Shown: piece by piece, positions 42,175 through 51,612 of the stretch
Layout: every line of letters starts with the position of its first letter
Position numbering within the stretch: the first letter of the stretch is position 1
Assembly (NCBI RefSeq): GCF_900109265.1
Contig: NZ_FNZM01000023.1
Coordinates: 87,396 to 151,395, forward strand
Source of the DNA: Paraburkholderia tropica
GTDB taxonomy: Bacteria; Pseudomonadota; Gammaproteobacteria; Burkholderiales; Burkholderiaceae
Length of the DNA stretch: 64,000 nt
Direction of reading: 5' to 3'
Notes under the pieces: generated by a model
Seen by the model: the letters and a program-made list of their open reading frames with translations, nothing else
What the model was told of the DNA's origin: nothing
Databases searched by the model: none
Position numbers and translations under genes: made by a program

Positions 42175-43023
42175 ATGCGGGCACGGCGTTTCAGGACTCA
42201 GCAGGACATCGAGCGGTATGTGGCGCAGGGCTACGGACAAGGTGTCGGTGCCGACTACAAACCGTGGCTTCGCGTGCAGGATGTCCCATCACGTGGCCGC
42301 TCGCGAAAGGTTCATGGTCTCAAGACGGGGCGCGTCCATCACGTGCTTTCCGATCTTGAGTATCGCTATCTTGTAGCGCTCGAATTTTCTGAGCGCGTCG
42401 TTGATATCCGGGAGCAGTTCCCGCTCCTTCCTGTGGCGCCTATCCAGGACGCCGCACGGCTGCGCAGCATTCGCTATCCGCTCTATGCAGGTACAACTGT
42501 GCCTTTCGTGATGACGTCCGATTTCGTCGTCACCGTGAAGGAAGGCGACGGCTCGGTTCGTGAGATCGCGCGGACGGTCAAATACGCGGACGAACTGACG
42601 CCTGGTAGCAGGCTCTCTCGCACACTCGAAAAACTCGAACTCGAAAGAGCGTTCTGGGCTCAGCGTGACGTGGACTGGAGACTCGTCACTGAAACGAGCA
42701 TGAGCGCCACGAAGGCAAGCAATCTCATCTGGCTTCGTGGCGGCGCGGAAATCGCGCGGGAATTGCGGGACAACAGCCTGCAGACCAGTTTTGTCGAGGG
42801 TATCGCAGAAGCAGGGACGCACGACCGGACGCTCTCGTCGCTGCTTCGCACCGTGAGTTACCGGCTGCGCATGCCTTACCCGGACGCTGTCCGGCTGTTC
42901 AGGCATATGGTCTGGCACAAGGTACTTCTCGTTGATCTCGAAACACCGATGAAAGCGACGTTGCGCGCCCCCCTGATACAGGTCGCAGCGGACGGTCCAG
43001 GTCGATATAAGCAGGCGGCCTGA
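42175..43023 (+). CDS. tnsA: TnsA-like transposase endonuclease
   Basis: A 282-residue restriction-type endonuclease that cuts the 5' ends of the transposon. Catalytic residues line up with those of Tn7 TnsA (E63, D114, K132): E62 in SDLEYRYL, D116 in TSDFVV and K136 in RTVKYADE. With TnsB it should allow cut-and-paste movement. The ATG at 42175 begins near the repeat array, and the gene ends 1 bp before tnsB. An in-frame ATG at 42118 lies inside the end repeats and is unlikely. Confidence 0.88.
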   Translation: MRARRFRTQQDIERYVAQGYGQGVGADYKPWLRVQDVPSRGRSRKVHGLKTGRVHHVLSDLEYRYLVALEFSERVVDIREQFPLLPVAPIQDAARLRSIRYPLYAGTTVPFVMTSDFVVTVKEGDGSVREIARTVKYADELTPGSRLSRTLEKLELERAFWAQRDVDWRLVTETSMSATKASNLIWLRGGAEIARELRDNSLQTSFVEGIAEAGTHDRTLSSLLRTVSYRLRMPYPDAVRLFRHMVWHKVLLVDLETPMKATLRAPLIQVAADGPGRYKQAA

Positions 43024-43024
43024 C

Positions 43025-45232
43025 ATGAGCGACACTGCGGCGTTGCTTAATACGGTCATCGAGGCCCTGTCCAGTGAACTGCCGTTCGATGGCCTAGCGC
43101 GTATTCTCTGGATCGGCGACCCTGCGACTCCGGCCACGCTGATCTCGATTTCGCCCACACCCCACAAGCCCTGGGTCGTCGCGGGCGAAGAGGTCCTCGC
43201 ATGGCTTGAGCGCGGCGCTGCGCGATGCACCCAGTTCAAACTGCCTGCGTACATGCTGCGGGTAGAAGAGGAAATCTCGCTATCCGACAGGAAATCGCGT
43301 GATCGCAACTGGAAACGTATCGCCGGTCTGGTCGAGACTGGCGTCCCGGGAGAAATATTCGCCGATGGGGCGATGGGCGCGCTCGTCGCCCGGCATGCTG
43401 CAGCAACGGAAATACAGCGCAAGACCCTCTACCGCTTGCTTTACCGGTACTGGATGTTCGGCCAGATCCGCAATGCGCTGTTGCCGAACTATGGGAACGC
43501 CGGTGGCCCCGGCAAAGATCGCGTATTCGCGCCCGGCAAACGTCCCGGACGGCCTCCTGTACACGTAGCTGCGAGTGACGAGCGCTGCGGGAAAATTCTT
43601 GGTGAGGACGACAAAGGTTTCATCCGGATCGGATACTCCCTCTACAGGAACAACGAAGTCGCGTCGGTAGTAGATGCGTATCACCGGACCCTGCGACGGT
43701 TCTACGTTGAAGAGCACGTGATGCCGGGCGCGTCGACGGACGACCTGACGCTCAAGCCCCTCCACCAATTGCCGAGCCTTCGGCAGTTCGGCTACTGGGG
43801 GAAGAAGGCATTTGATGATCTGGTGGTTCACCGGTCTCGCCTGGGCGAGCGGCGCTGGCAGAAGGATCATCGCGGATTGACCGGGCGGGCCAACGACGGC
43901 GTCTACGGGCCGGGGCACCGCTTCGAGATCGACGCGACCATCGCGGACATCTATCTGGTAAGCCGCTACAACCGGAACTGGGTTATCGGCCGTCCCGTCG
44001 TCTACGTTGTGATCGACGTTTTCTCTACTATGATCGTGGGCATCTTTGTCGGACTGGAAGGGCCAAGCTGGAACGGCGCACGCCACGCACTGTTCAACGC
44101 GTTTGCAGACAAGGTGGCGTTCTGCGATACATATGGCGTTGAAATCGAGCCATCGGCGTGGCCGTCGTACCATCTTCCCCATGAATTGATGGCAGACCGC
44201 GGCGAAATGCTCGGGCAGGCGGCCGAGGGCATCGTCTCGGGGCTGGGGATCGACATTGCGATTGCGCCTCCGTTCCGGCCAGATTGGAAATCGATCGTGG
44301 AAAGCCGGTTCCGTTTGCTGAACAAGACTGCCCAGATTCACTGGATTCCAGGCGCGGTCAGGCAGCGAATCGCCGAACGCGGCGAGCGCGACTACCGCCT
44401 CGACGCGATTCTCGATCTGGAAGAATTCACCCGCATCATGATCCGCAGTGTGCTCCATTACAACCATCACAGCCGCAGACCTGAAAGGCTGACGACCGAC
44501 ATGATCAGCGCGGCACTGGAACCGTCACCGGTCAATCTCTGGCGATGGGGAATGGACCACGGACTTTCCACACCGAATACGCAGCCGCAGGACCTCGTCT
44601 ACCTGCACCTGCTGCCCCGCGACAATGCATCGGTCCAGCGTGGTGGCATCTGCTTCAAGGGCATGTATTACTCGTGCGCCCTCGCTATGGAGCAGAACTG
44701 GTTCGCCGCGGCACGCCGGGGCGGACGCCGCAGTGTAACAGTCTGGTACGACCCGAACGACACGACCCATGTGTGGCTTCAGGACCCGCAACGCAACTTC
44801 GTGCGCTGTGACCTGCTCGCATCAGAGGAGCGGGTCGCCCGGCGCCGTCTTGAGGAGGTTCTCGATATGCTTGGCATGACCGGCAAGCCAGCAACAGAAG
44901 ACGCGTATGCCACGCTCAATGATCGGGTTCGCCTGGATGCACATATCGAGGCCACCGTGGAACAGGCTTGTATCGACAAACTCGCGGCGAAACCAGCCAC
45001 GCCCCTCCCGGATAGCCGCCAGGTAGGCGATATCAGGATGCATCGGGCGTTCGAAAAAGCGGCCGAGCGTCAACACGCGAGTGACAGATCGCCGGTGGGT
45101 GGCAAGAGTCCGGTAGCCAGCCCCGCGCCTGCCGTGGCTACGCAAGGCGTTGTCGATACCTATGCTGGCGAACGCGGCGCCGAAGTGCTGGACCTGCTTG
45201 GGCGACTGCGCAACAGGAGCAACCGGACATGA
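43025..45232 (+). CDS. tnsB: TnsB-like DDE transposase
   Basis: A 735-residue transposase of the Tn7/Mu class. The retroviral-integrase core holds D303 (FEIDATIAD), D391 (MADRGEM) and E426 (SIVESRF), the last two 35 apart as expected. A Mu-type C-terminal domain and a tail that should contact TnsC follow. The N-terminal region should bind the 20-bp end repeats. Its stop overlaps tnsC by ATGA. A 396-codon reverse frame inside it is a shadow. Confidence 0.92.
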   Translation: MSDTAALLNTVIEALSSELPFDGLARILWIGDPATPATLISISPTPHKPWVVAGEEVLAWLERGAARCTQFKLPAYMLRVEEEISLSDRKSRDRNWKRIAGLVETGVPGEIFADGAMGALVARHAAATEIQRKTLYRLLYRYWMFGQIRNALLPNYGNAGGPGKDRVFAPGKRPGRPPVHVAASDERCGKILGEDDKGFIRIGYSLYRNNEVASVVDAYHRTLRRFYVEEHVMPGASTDDLTLKPLHQLPSLRQFGYWGKKAFDDLVVHRSRLGERRWQKDHRGLTGRANDGVYGPGHRFEIDATIADIYLVSRYNRNWVIGRPVVYVVIDVFSTMIVGIFVGLEGPSWNGARHALFNAFADKVAFCDTYGVEIEPSAWPSYHLPHELMADRGEMLGQAAEGIVSGLGIDIAIAPPFRPDWKSIVESRFRLLNKTAQIHWIPGAVRQRIAERGERDYRLDAILDLEEFTRIMIRSVLHYNHHSRRPERLTTDMISAALEPSPVNLWRWGMDHGLSTPNTQPQDLVYLHLLPRDNASVQRGGICFKGMYYSCALAMEQNWFAAARRGGRRSVTVWYDPNDTTHVWLQDPQRNFVRCDLLASEERVARRRLEEVLDMLGMTGKPATEDAYATLNDRVRLDAHIEATVEQACIDKLAAKPATPLPDSRQVGDIRMHRAFEKAAERQHASDRSPVGGKSPVASPAPAVATQGVVDTYAGERGAEVLDLLGRLRNRSNRT

Positions 45233-46719
45233 CGACACCTGCTCGCCTCGTTACCGCCGGATATGTCGAGTCGCCCATCGCACAGTATCAGGGTAATCCG
45301 CTCATCGAAGCCTTGCCATCAATCCGCGCAGAGGCGGATGCCGCAGCGGCCTTGGCAATGTTCCCGGAAGAACCGGGAAGTGAGGTCGGACTGTCGAAGG
45401 AAATCCGGCTGCACTGCATCGACCGGGTGCTGCAACTCGTTCAACCGCTGCAGATCCACCTTGAACTCGAATCTGCGCTGTCTTCGCTGATCCGTAGCGG
45501 ATACGTCGGCCGCAATCCACTTGCGCACTCGACGTGGCGGCACATGTATGCGCTTGCCCTTGGCCAGACCTCCGAAAGCGGTTTCCGGTCCACAGCATCC
45601 ACACTGAGCGTCGTGGGACTGAGCGGGATCGGCAAATCCACGGCACTGGAGTCGATTCTCCGACTCTATCCGCAGGCTATCCGTCACCAGCAGTACAGAG
45701 GCCGCGAGCTTGTTCAGGTGCAGATCCCCTGGCTGAAAATCGAATGTCCGTTCGATGGTTCGCTCACAGGGTTATGCCACGCTTTCTTTCGCGCCATTGA
45801 CCGGGCGATTGGAGATGAGCGCTATGCCAAACGCTACCGGTCATTACGTGGGATCGTCCCGCTTGTTCACCAGATTGAACAGATCGCGAGTACTCATTTT
45901 GTCGGCGTGCTGATCATCGACGAACTGCAGCATCTACGTGTGGCGAAGACAGGCGGCAAGGAAAACATGCTGAACTTCTTTGTGAACCTCATCAACAGCA
46001 TCGGCATACCGGTTGTGTTCGTGGGCACCAATTCAATGATCGACCTCTTCTCGGATGTGATGCGCAACGCAAGGCGTGCGACGGGGCTCGGGCTGAGCGA
46101 CTTCAGACAGCCAGCGAGTGACGATCCGGCATGGGCGCTCCTGGTGGATGCTGCATGGCAGTATCAGTGGATTCGCCATGCGGAGCCACTTACCGCCGAA
46201 CTGCGCAACGTGCTGTACGACCTGACGCAAGGTGTGACGGACATCCTGATCAAGCTGCTCGTGCTCGCCCAGCGGCACGCGATCCATACGGGCGAAGAAC
46301 GCCTGACGGTCAGGCTGTTGCGCACCATCGCCGACACACGGATGCAGCTGCTAAAGCCCGCGCTCGACGCATTGCGTAGCGGCGACACGAAGCGCATGGC
46401 AAGATTCGAGGATCTGCTCCCACCCGACAGCCAGATCGCCGCGATGATGGGCGTGATCGACAGGGACGCGCGTGCGCCGTCACAGCTGTCGACGCTTCGC
46501 GATATGCGGCGACCGGTCGCTGCGAGCTCTGCGCGATCTTCGCCGGACGTGTGCGAAGTGACACGAAGTCCAGCGACCAGCATTACGAACGCTGGAGAGT
46601 GGATTCAGTCTGAAGCGCGCGCCATTGCCGTGCATGAAGCGCCGCGTGATGCATTACAAGACGCCGGATGGCTGCTGGAAGATGCTCTTGAATTCTCGAC
46701 GGCATATGCTGCCTCATGA
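45229..46719 (+). CDS. tnsC: TnsC-like AAA+ transposition regulator
   Basis: A 496-residue AAA+ ATPase that links target choice to the TnsAB transposase. The Walker A GLSGIGKST is at residues 130-138 and the Walker B VGVLIIDELQHL near 225-236. The sensor-like VVFVGTNSM follows. It overlaps tnsB and tniQ by 4 bp each. The length is closer to Tn7 TnsC (555 aa) than to short TniB proteins (about 300 aa). Confidence 0.9.
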   Translation: MTTPARLVTAGYVESPIAQYQGNPLIEALPSIRAEADAAAALAMFPEEPGSEVGLSKEIRLHCIDRVLQLVQPLQIHLELESALSSLIRSGYVGRNPLAHSTWRHMYALALGQTSESGFRSTASTLSVVGLSGIGKSTALESILRLYPQAIRHQQYRGRELVQVQIPWLKIECPFDGSLTGLCHAFFRAIDRAIGDERYAKRYRSLRGIVPLVHQIEQIASTHFVGVLIIDELQHLRVAKTGGKENMLNFFVNLINSIGIPVVFVGTNSMIDLFSDVMRNARRATGLGLSDFRQPASDDPAWALLVDAAWQYQWIRHAEPLTAELRNVLYDLTQGVTDILIKLLVLAQRHAIHTGEERLTVRLLRTIADTRMQLLKPALDALRSGDTKRMARFEDLLPPDSQIAAMMGVIDRDARAPSQLSTLRDMRRPVAASSARSSPDVCEVTRSPATSITNAGEWIQSEARAIAVHEAPRDALQDAGWLLEDALEFSTAYAAS

Positions 46720-48407
46720 CTTCGACGCCGGCACTCCTGTTTTTTGTTCCGTCGTTGCCTGACGAGACCCTCCAGTCGCGCGTTGTCCGACATCACGTGC
46801 TGTCGGGCAACCGGATAGAGGCAGAGACATTTCTGGACCTGTTCGACAGCATCCCGTTTGCGTTGGAGCAAATCGCGTCGCCGCCGATGCTGCATCTTGC
46901 GGATCGCATGGGTGACGGTTCGCCTGCGGCGCGGCAAAAGCTTCTGGAACAGAATACCCTCTGGCCGCTGTTCGAGCCATTTCTGGCCGATGGGCCACAG
47001 CCCATTACCACAGACATTGGCACCTTGGTGAGTCGACTACCTCGCCGCGTGGTCGGGCATCACGGGGAGGCGCGGTTGTGTCCGGCCTGCGTGAGAGAAG
47101 ATGTCAATGCGTATGGCATGGGTTACTGGCACCGTGCCCACCATGTGCCAGGCGTCGGCGTGTGCTGGCGACACGGCGGGTGCCTGCTGTCGAGTTGCCC
47201 TCAATGTCGTCGCCCGTTCCAGTTTCGCGCACGCCTGCTGCGTCAACCGTGGCACGCTTGCCACTGTGGCTGGGACGTGGCAGGCGCGGAAGACACGAGT
47301 GCGTCGGACGTGCGGGGCATGCTTGATTACGCGCGTTTCGCCCACGATCTGCTTAACTACCCATTGGGTCAGGTAAGTCGCCTTCGCCTGCGTGTGGTGT
47401 ATCAGAACCGTATGCGTGAATTGGGTTTTGGATGGGGATCGCAGATACAGGCGAAAGCGTTCCAGGAACACCTGATCGGAGAATTGGGTGACGCGTTTCT
47501 TTCCGCGGTAGATCCGGCATTTGCCTCAAAGAGGATGAGCTTCTGGATACGCCTGACAGGTGGCAATAACTCCACCTGGGATATGCCGATTACCCGGCAC
47601 CTGCTGCTGGCGAAGTATCTTTTTGATACGCGAGACAGGTTTGCACTGGCCCTGCAACGTGTGTCCGATGAGGATGCAGTTCGCGGCACGAGGGCCGCTG
47701 AGTCCCAATCTGGGCGTTCCGTGGTGTCGCCTCCATCCACACCACGCGCGGCGCACCGGGGCCGCATACGCGAAGAGCTATCAAGAAATCCGAAAACGAC
47801 GCTCGAAGACCTGTGGCGCCGAGCGAATCGCATCACGTCGTGGCTCTACGAGCATGACCGGAAATGGCTTGTTGAAACGCTCTCAGCGCCGGCAACGGAC
47901 GGCGCGCGCCGAAGTTCGTCTGCGGAAACTGCGTCACCGGACGACGAGCGTTTTGCAGCGCACGTTGACACAGCCGCCACCGAGTTACTCACCCGGTCCG
48001 GCAAACCACAACAGGTAACGAAGGAGCGCCTGCTCGCAGCGCTCCCTGTGTCTGTCGCGGACACCCCCCGGCACCGCGAACGTTATCCACGCACACTCAA
48101 GCGGGTTACCGACAACCGGGAGTCGACGTGGCACTTCAGGGCAAGGCGGCTGTGGTGGGCATATGCGGTGCTGAGCGCACGGGGAGACGCACCACCGATG
48201 TTCGAAGCTGTCGTTCTGTCCGGTGTGGGGCTGTACGCCGCTCAGGCAATCATCGAATACTGCGGATGGGAAAATTTGTTACCACTGGCTGCAAATATCG
48301 ATGTGCTGGAAAAACTGTCCGGAGCGGGAATTTCGATCAAATGGGAGGGGCCCCCTGCGTGGCGAGGTCAGGCAATCGGTGGGCGTGCGTATCAGCGCCG
48401 GAAATGA
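46716..48407 (+). CDS. tniQ: TniQ/TnsD-family target-selection protein
   Basis: A 563-residue TniQ-domain protein. Two zinc-binding sets are clear: C122, C125, C150 and H153, then C161, C164, C182 and C184. The long C-terminal region is typical of TnsD-type proteins that bind one chromosomal site. No TnsE, Cas12k or Cascade gene is present, so targeting probably depends on this protein alone. It is the last gene of the tns operon, overlapping tnsC by 4 bp. Confidence 0.88.
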   Translation: MTSTPALLFFVPSLPDETLQSRVVRHHVLSGNRIEAETFLDLFDSIPFALEQIASPPMLHLADRMGDGSPAARQKLLEQNTLWPLFEPFLADGPQPITTDIGTLVSRLPRRVVGHHGEARLCPACVREDVNAYGMGYWHRAHHVPGVGVCWRHGGCLLSSCPQCRRPFQFRARLLRQPWHACHCGWDVAGAEDTSASDVRGMLDYARFAHDLLNYPLGQVSRLRLRVVYQNRMRELGFGWGSQIQAKAFQEHLIGELGDAFLSAVDPAFASKRMSFWIRLTGGNNSTWDMPITRHLLLAKYLFDTRDRFALALQRVSDEDAVRGTRAAESQSGRSVVSPPSTPRAAHRGRIREELSRNPKTTLEDLWRRANRITSWLYEHDRKWLVETLSAPATDGARRSSSAETASPDDERFAAHVDTAATELLTRSGKPQQVTKERLLAALPVSVADTPRHRERYPRTLKRVTDNRESTWHFRARRLWWAYAVLSARGDAPPMFEAVVLSGVGLYAAQAIIEYCGWENLLPLAANIDVLEKLSGAGISIKWEGPPAWRGQAIGGRAYQRRK

Positions 48408-48650
48408 GTCAGATCTTCAAGCTCGACAGTCGGGCTATTCGCCATGCTACGCCGGTCCCGAAGCGGGGAACGGCACGTTCCGATGCCAAATGAATATGCG
48501 CCGACAAAAATATGTATATCGCATCGATGCGTTGGCTGGCGACGGGCACTCGCCGGCCATGACCGGTCACTGGCACTCAGTGCTGGAATCGTCGACAATC
48601 CGACGACGGAGCACCACTAGAAATTCCTTCGACACATGCGGAGAGTGCGA

Positions 48651-48938
48651 ATGGAAGATGGGTTGATAGCAATCGACGTCGCGTGGAAGCACGATTTCGA
48701 CGCGGAGCCAGTCCGTCTCGTGTCCGTCCTCGACCGGAATCGCTATGAGATTTGTAAACTTGAATTCTTTCGCGACGGGCGAGTTGGATTTGCAGACGAA
48801 AAGCGATCGGCGTTGGGGACACAACTCGGATTGCTGCCGGTGCCCTCATTGACCGAGATAAACGCCGACCCGCAGTTCGAAGCACGGGAAACGACGATAA
48901 AAGCGTTTGAAGTGCTGTGGTCTCGCCTTGTGACGTGA
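48651..48938 (+). CDS. DUF6881-like small protein (95 aa)
   Basis: A soluble acidic protein resembling the DUF6881 group: WKHDFDAEPVRLVSVLDRNR, then YEICKLEFFRDGRVGFAD and a C-terminal TEINADPQFEARE. Proteins of this group often sit beside toxins as likely immunity factors. CGGAGAG precedes the ATG at 48651. No toxin gene is seen nearby, so it may be an orphan immunity gene. Confidence 0.68.
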   Translation: MEDGLIAIDVAWKHDFDAEPVRLVSVLDRNRYEICKLEFFRDGRVGFADEKRSALGTQLGLLPVPSLTEINADPQFEARETTIKAFEVLWSRLVT

Positions 48939-49032
48939 CTGATCATCCCAGCTGATTGCGGCCACAACCGGTCGTTCGACATCTCAGGCTAGATCGTCGA
49001 CAGGCAAATTCCGTGTGCCAAGCAGGAGAACT

Positions 49033-49548
49033 ATGTCTCACTTGACTGATATTTTTGCAGACTGCAAATACCTTTATCTCGACCGGTTGTTTGAGCCCGC
49101 CGAAAACCAGCTAACTGTACGAATCCTTGAAGCAACTGACGGAGGACAAATACCAGAGGCACTTCTGAACTCGGAGCCGTTCAAACCCCTGAAGACTGCG
49201 CTTGCCGGAGGGTCGGCGATTGAGCATCGACCGGGATGCCGTGTCTTTGAGCTGACCTGGCGGAGCTATGTTGGCTATTCCGTCCTCAATGAAAGTTTCG
49301 CTTTGCCTGAGCCGGAAACGTCTACTCGCGTCGGACATCTATTTGTCGAATACATGTCATCGATGTACCTTGACTACCTCAAGAGAGCGTCGTGGGCCTG
49401 TGCGGACTACCCTGGTCCATATAGACACTGGGCCGCGCTGTGCCTGAATCATATTGTCGATATTGCGTCGGTTGATGAACCTGTTATCGGCGTCTCAACT
49501 GCGAGCGCGAACGAGAGCATCAAGCATGGAAGTTTCGCTGTGCCCTAA
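49033..49548 (+). CDS. Hypothetical protein (171 aa)
   Basis: A soluble protein starting MSHLTDIFADCKYLYLDRLF, with AGGAG upstream of the ATG. The composition (acidic, aromatic-rich) resembles polymorphic-toxin immunity proteins. Its lower GC content sets it apart from the backbone genes. No family recognised. Confidence 0.6.
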   Translation: MSHLTDIFADCKYLYLDRLFEPAENQLTVRILEATDGGQIPEALLNSEPFKPLKTALAGGSAIEHRPGCRVFELTWRSYVGYSVLNESFALPEPETSTRVGHLFVEYMSSMYLDYLKRASWACADYPGPYRHWAALCLNHIVDIASVDEPVIGVSTASANESIKHGSFAVP

Positions 49549-49629
49549 GGTGTCTGGTAGAGGCGTCGCGCGGGACCGGCCATGAAGAGTCAGTCGCTAT
49601 CCGCAGGAAGATTGCTGCAATCGTGAGGT

Positions 49630-50094
49630 GTGGTGTACCTGCGAGCCGTGGTACAAGGTGTCCAGATATCCTCAAGAAACGAGCCTGGAGATTGCGTGCT
49701 ACTTACATTTGAACCGCTATGGCGAGATTACGATGGCATGCTGGAACTTCGATTTTCTGTCCAAGCATCTGGATTCGCAGCGAAAATTAGCTTCTATGGC
49801 TGCCTGGAAACGATTGAGGCCTTCGGTTGTTCCCTGCGCGAATTTCCTCGATCACCCAAAGACGAAGTTGCTTTTGAAAGTGATTCGATAGCGCTTCGTG
49901 CATTTGTTTTTGATGGGGTTGGTCATTCGGCACTTGAGATCGAGTGTCAGAGAGTTGGTACACGTCTTGTAAGCGCCCACTCGCGGTTCGCGGTCGAGTT
50001 AGAGCCTGCAACAATCAATCGGCTTGGTTCGGAACTCGTGAATTGGACGTCATCGGGTATTGAGCAGCCTTTTGTGTTTACCTCCGAACAATGA
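49630..50094 (+). CDS. Hypothetical protein (154 aa)
   Basis: A soluble, beta-rich protein with GDCVLLTFEPLWRDYDGMLE near the start. The start is GTG at 49630 with GTGAGG upstream; no close ATG exists. It resembles immunity-type proteins in size and composition and has low GC content. No family recognised. Confidence 0.55.
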   Translation: MVYLRAVVQGVQISSRNEPGDCVLLTFEPLWRDYDGMLELRFSVQASGFAAKISFYGCLETIEAFGCSLREFPRSPKDEVAFESDSIALRAFVFDGVGHSALEIECQRVGTRLVSAHSRFAVELEPATINRLGSELVNWTSSGIEQPFVFTSEQ

Positions 50095-50111
50095 TAACAA
50101 TGGGCCGCTAG

Positions 50112-50282
50112 CTAACGCGGTTTTGCGGCATATTCATCGTTCCATAGACTGAAAACAGCTTCCGGCCCGTAGTCCTCCTTCAGCTTTTCGCTCGCTTCCG
50201 CCAGAGACTCGGCAGCTATCGTCACTCGGAAGCCGGCAACCTCGGATTCTCTCGACCAAACTATCGCGTAATAGATTTTCAT
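50112..50282 (-). CDS. Very small hypothetical protein (56 aa)
   Basis: A reverse-strand ORF with an ATG at 50282 and a weak GGGG site upstream. The product starts MKIYYAIVWSRESEVAGFRV and continues as one beta-beta-alpha-like unit ending YAAKPR. The pattern looks like a genuine small domain. A longer overlapping reverse frame (50134-50322) is the weaker choice. Confidence 0.5.
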   Translation of the reverse strand: MKIYYAIVWSRESEVAGFRVTIAAESLAEASEKLKEDYGPEAVFSLWNDEYAAKPR

Positions 50283-50594
50283 AGTCGCCCCGGCGTTTTA
50301 CATCTCGGCAAAATCTTGGCATTTCGAACGGCCGCTGTCGAGACGTGCGATTGTCTCTTCAGGGTCGCACTCAGCCGTTCGCTCAGCATCGATGTTGTTT
50401 TGATTCATGCAAAGCGCATGAGGCGGTAGGCGGCCATAAAGAGACAATAGCTTCCCGAACACGAACGTCGGCTGATTGTACTAAACCAGTCCGTCACTCT
50501 CATGTCAGTGGTGCCTCATCAAAGGTTGAGGATACGTGCATCATTTGGGTAGAGGGGATCTCTGCTGAATCATGCAAAATAGTCGGCATCCGGG
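50283..50594. other. Intergenic region with no gene seen
   Basis: About 310 bp between the small reverse gene and the LysR gene. It should hold the LysR promoter. No transposon end, terminator or RNA gene was recognised. A lone GACAATAG near 50448 resembles part of the transposon repeat but is in the wrong orientation for the far end. Confidence 0.4.
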
Positions 50595-51578
50595 ATGCGG
50601 GGGCCAGTTGTGGGCGTGAACTTTGACTTGAATGACTTGCAGGCGTTTCGCGCGGTGGTGGAGCTGGGAAGCTTCCGAAAGGCCGCGGAGGCGGTGAGCA
50701 TATCCCAGCCAGCGTTGAGTCGCCGGATCGACAAGCTCGAGGAAGCGCTCGGCGTGCGTCTCTTCGAGCGCACCACGCGCAGCGTCACCCTCACCACCGT
50801 CGGTCGCGTGTTCGCCCAAAGCGCGGAGCAACTGCTCGATGATCTCGACGTCGCGCTGCTCGGCATTCGCGATGTTTCATCGAGCCGCCTGGGCCATGTG
50901 ACGATCGCGTGCGTGCCTTCGGTGGCGTATTACTTTCTGCCGAGCGTTATCGCGAGCTATCATCGCCGCTTTCCACGCATCCGGGTCAAGCTGCTCGATT
51001 CGAGCGCCAACGAGGTGCTTGGCGCCGTCATCAGCGGCGAGGCCGATTTCGGCGTGAGCTTCATGGGCAGTCAGGAATCCGAGATCGAGTTCAAACTGCT
51101 GCTGCAGGAGCGGTTTGTTGCTGCCTGCCGCCGTGACCATCCGCTCGCACGCAAGAAGCGCGTGACCTGGGACGAGCTCTACGAACACGACTACGTCTCG
51201 GTCGACAAGACGTCCGGTAACCGCCTGTTGCTCGACCAGGCGCTCACCGCCGTGGCGCCGCGAGCACCGAGCGTTTGCGAGACCCGGCACGTCACGACCA
51301 TGCTCGGGTTGATCGAGGCGGGGCTCGGCGTCGCCGCCGTGCCGTCGATGGCCATGCCCGGACATGACCACCCAATCCTCACTAGCGTGCCGCTCGTCGA
51401 GCCGGTGGTGAAACGACGCGTGGGAATCGTAAGACGGCGAGGACGGCCGCTCACACCGGCCGCACAGGAGTTTCACCGCACGATCATCGAGACGAAGCGC
51501 GCCGGCGTCGCACGCAACGATGCCGTGGACAACAGCGCGACGACGACCGCGAAAGCCAGAAGGAAGACCGCATCGTGA
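50595..51578 (+). CDS. LysR-family transcriptional regulator
   Basis: A 327-residue LysR regulator. The N-terminal winged helix has LQAFRAVVELGSFRKAAEAV and SISQPALSRRIDKLEEALGV; a periplasmic-binding-like effector domain follows. It converges on the binding-protein gene, 34 bp from its end, and probably controls that gene and the transporter. The start is ATG at 50595; a GTG at 50616, giving NFDLNDLQAF at the N-terminus, is equally possible. Confidence 0.88.
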   Translation: MRGPVVGVNFDLNDLQAFRAVVELGSFRKAAEAVSISQPALSRRIDKLEEALGVRLFERTTRSVTLTTVGRVFAQSAEQLLDDLDVALLGIRDVSSSRLGHVTIACVPSVAYYFLPSVIASYHRRFPRIRVKLLDSSANEVLGAVISGEADFGVSFMGSQESEIEFKLLLQERFVAACRRDHPLARKKRVTWDELYEHDYVSVDKTSGNRLLLDQALTAVAPRAPSVCETRHVTTMLGLIEAGLGVAAVPSMAMPGHDHPILTSVPLVEPVVKRRVGIVRRRGRPLTPAAQEFHRTIIETKRAGVARNDAVDNSATTTAKARRKTAS

Positions 51579-51612
51579 AGTTGGCTGAGACAAGCCTTCC
51601 CATACCTCTGCC

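Noticed and set aside
42059..48407. CRISPR-associated transposon
   Set aside because: tnsA-B-C-tniQ could suggest it, but no Cas genes, CRISPR repeats or spacer-like arrays were seen in the window.
50440..50456. Far end of the Tn7-like element
   Set aside because: GACAATAG matches part of the 20-bp repeat but is in the same orientation as the first end, is single, and has no terminal ACA nearby. The GATGTTGTTTTGATTC stretch near 50392 is also too weak.
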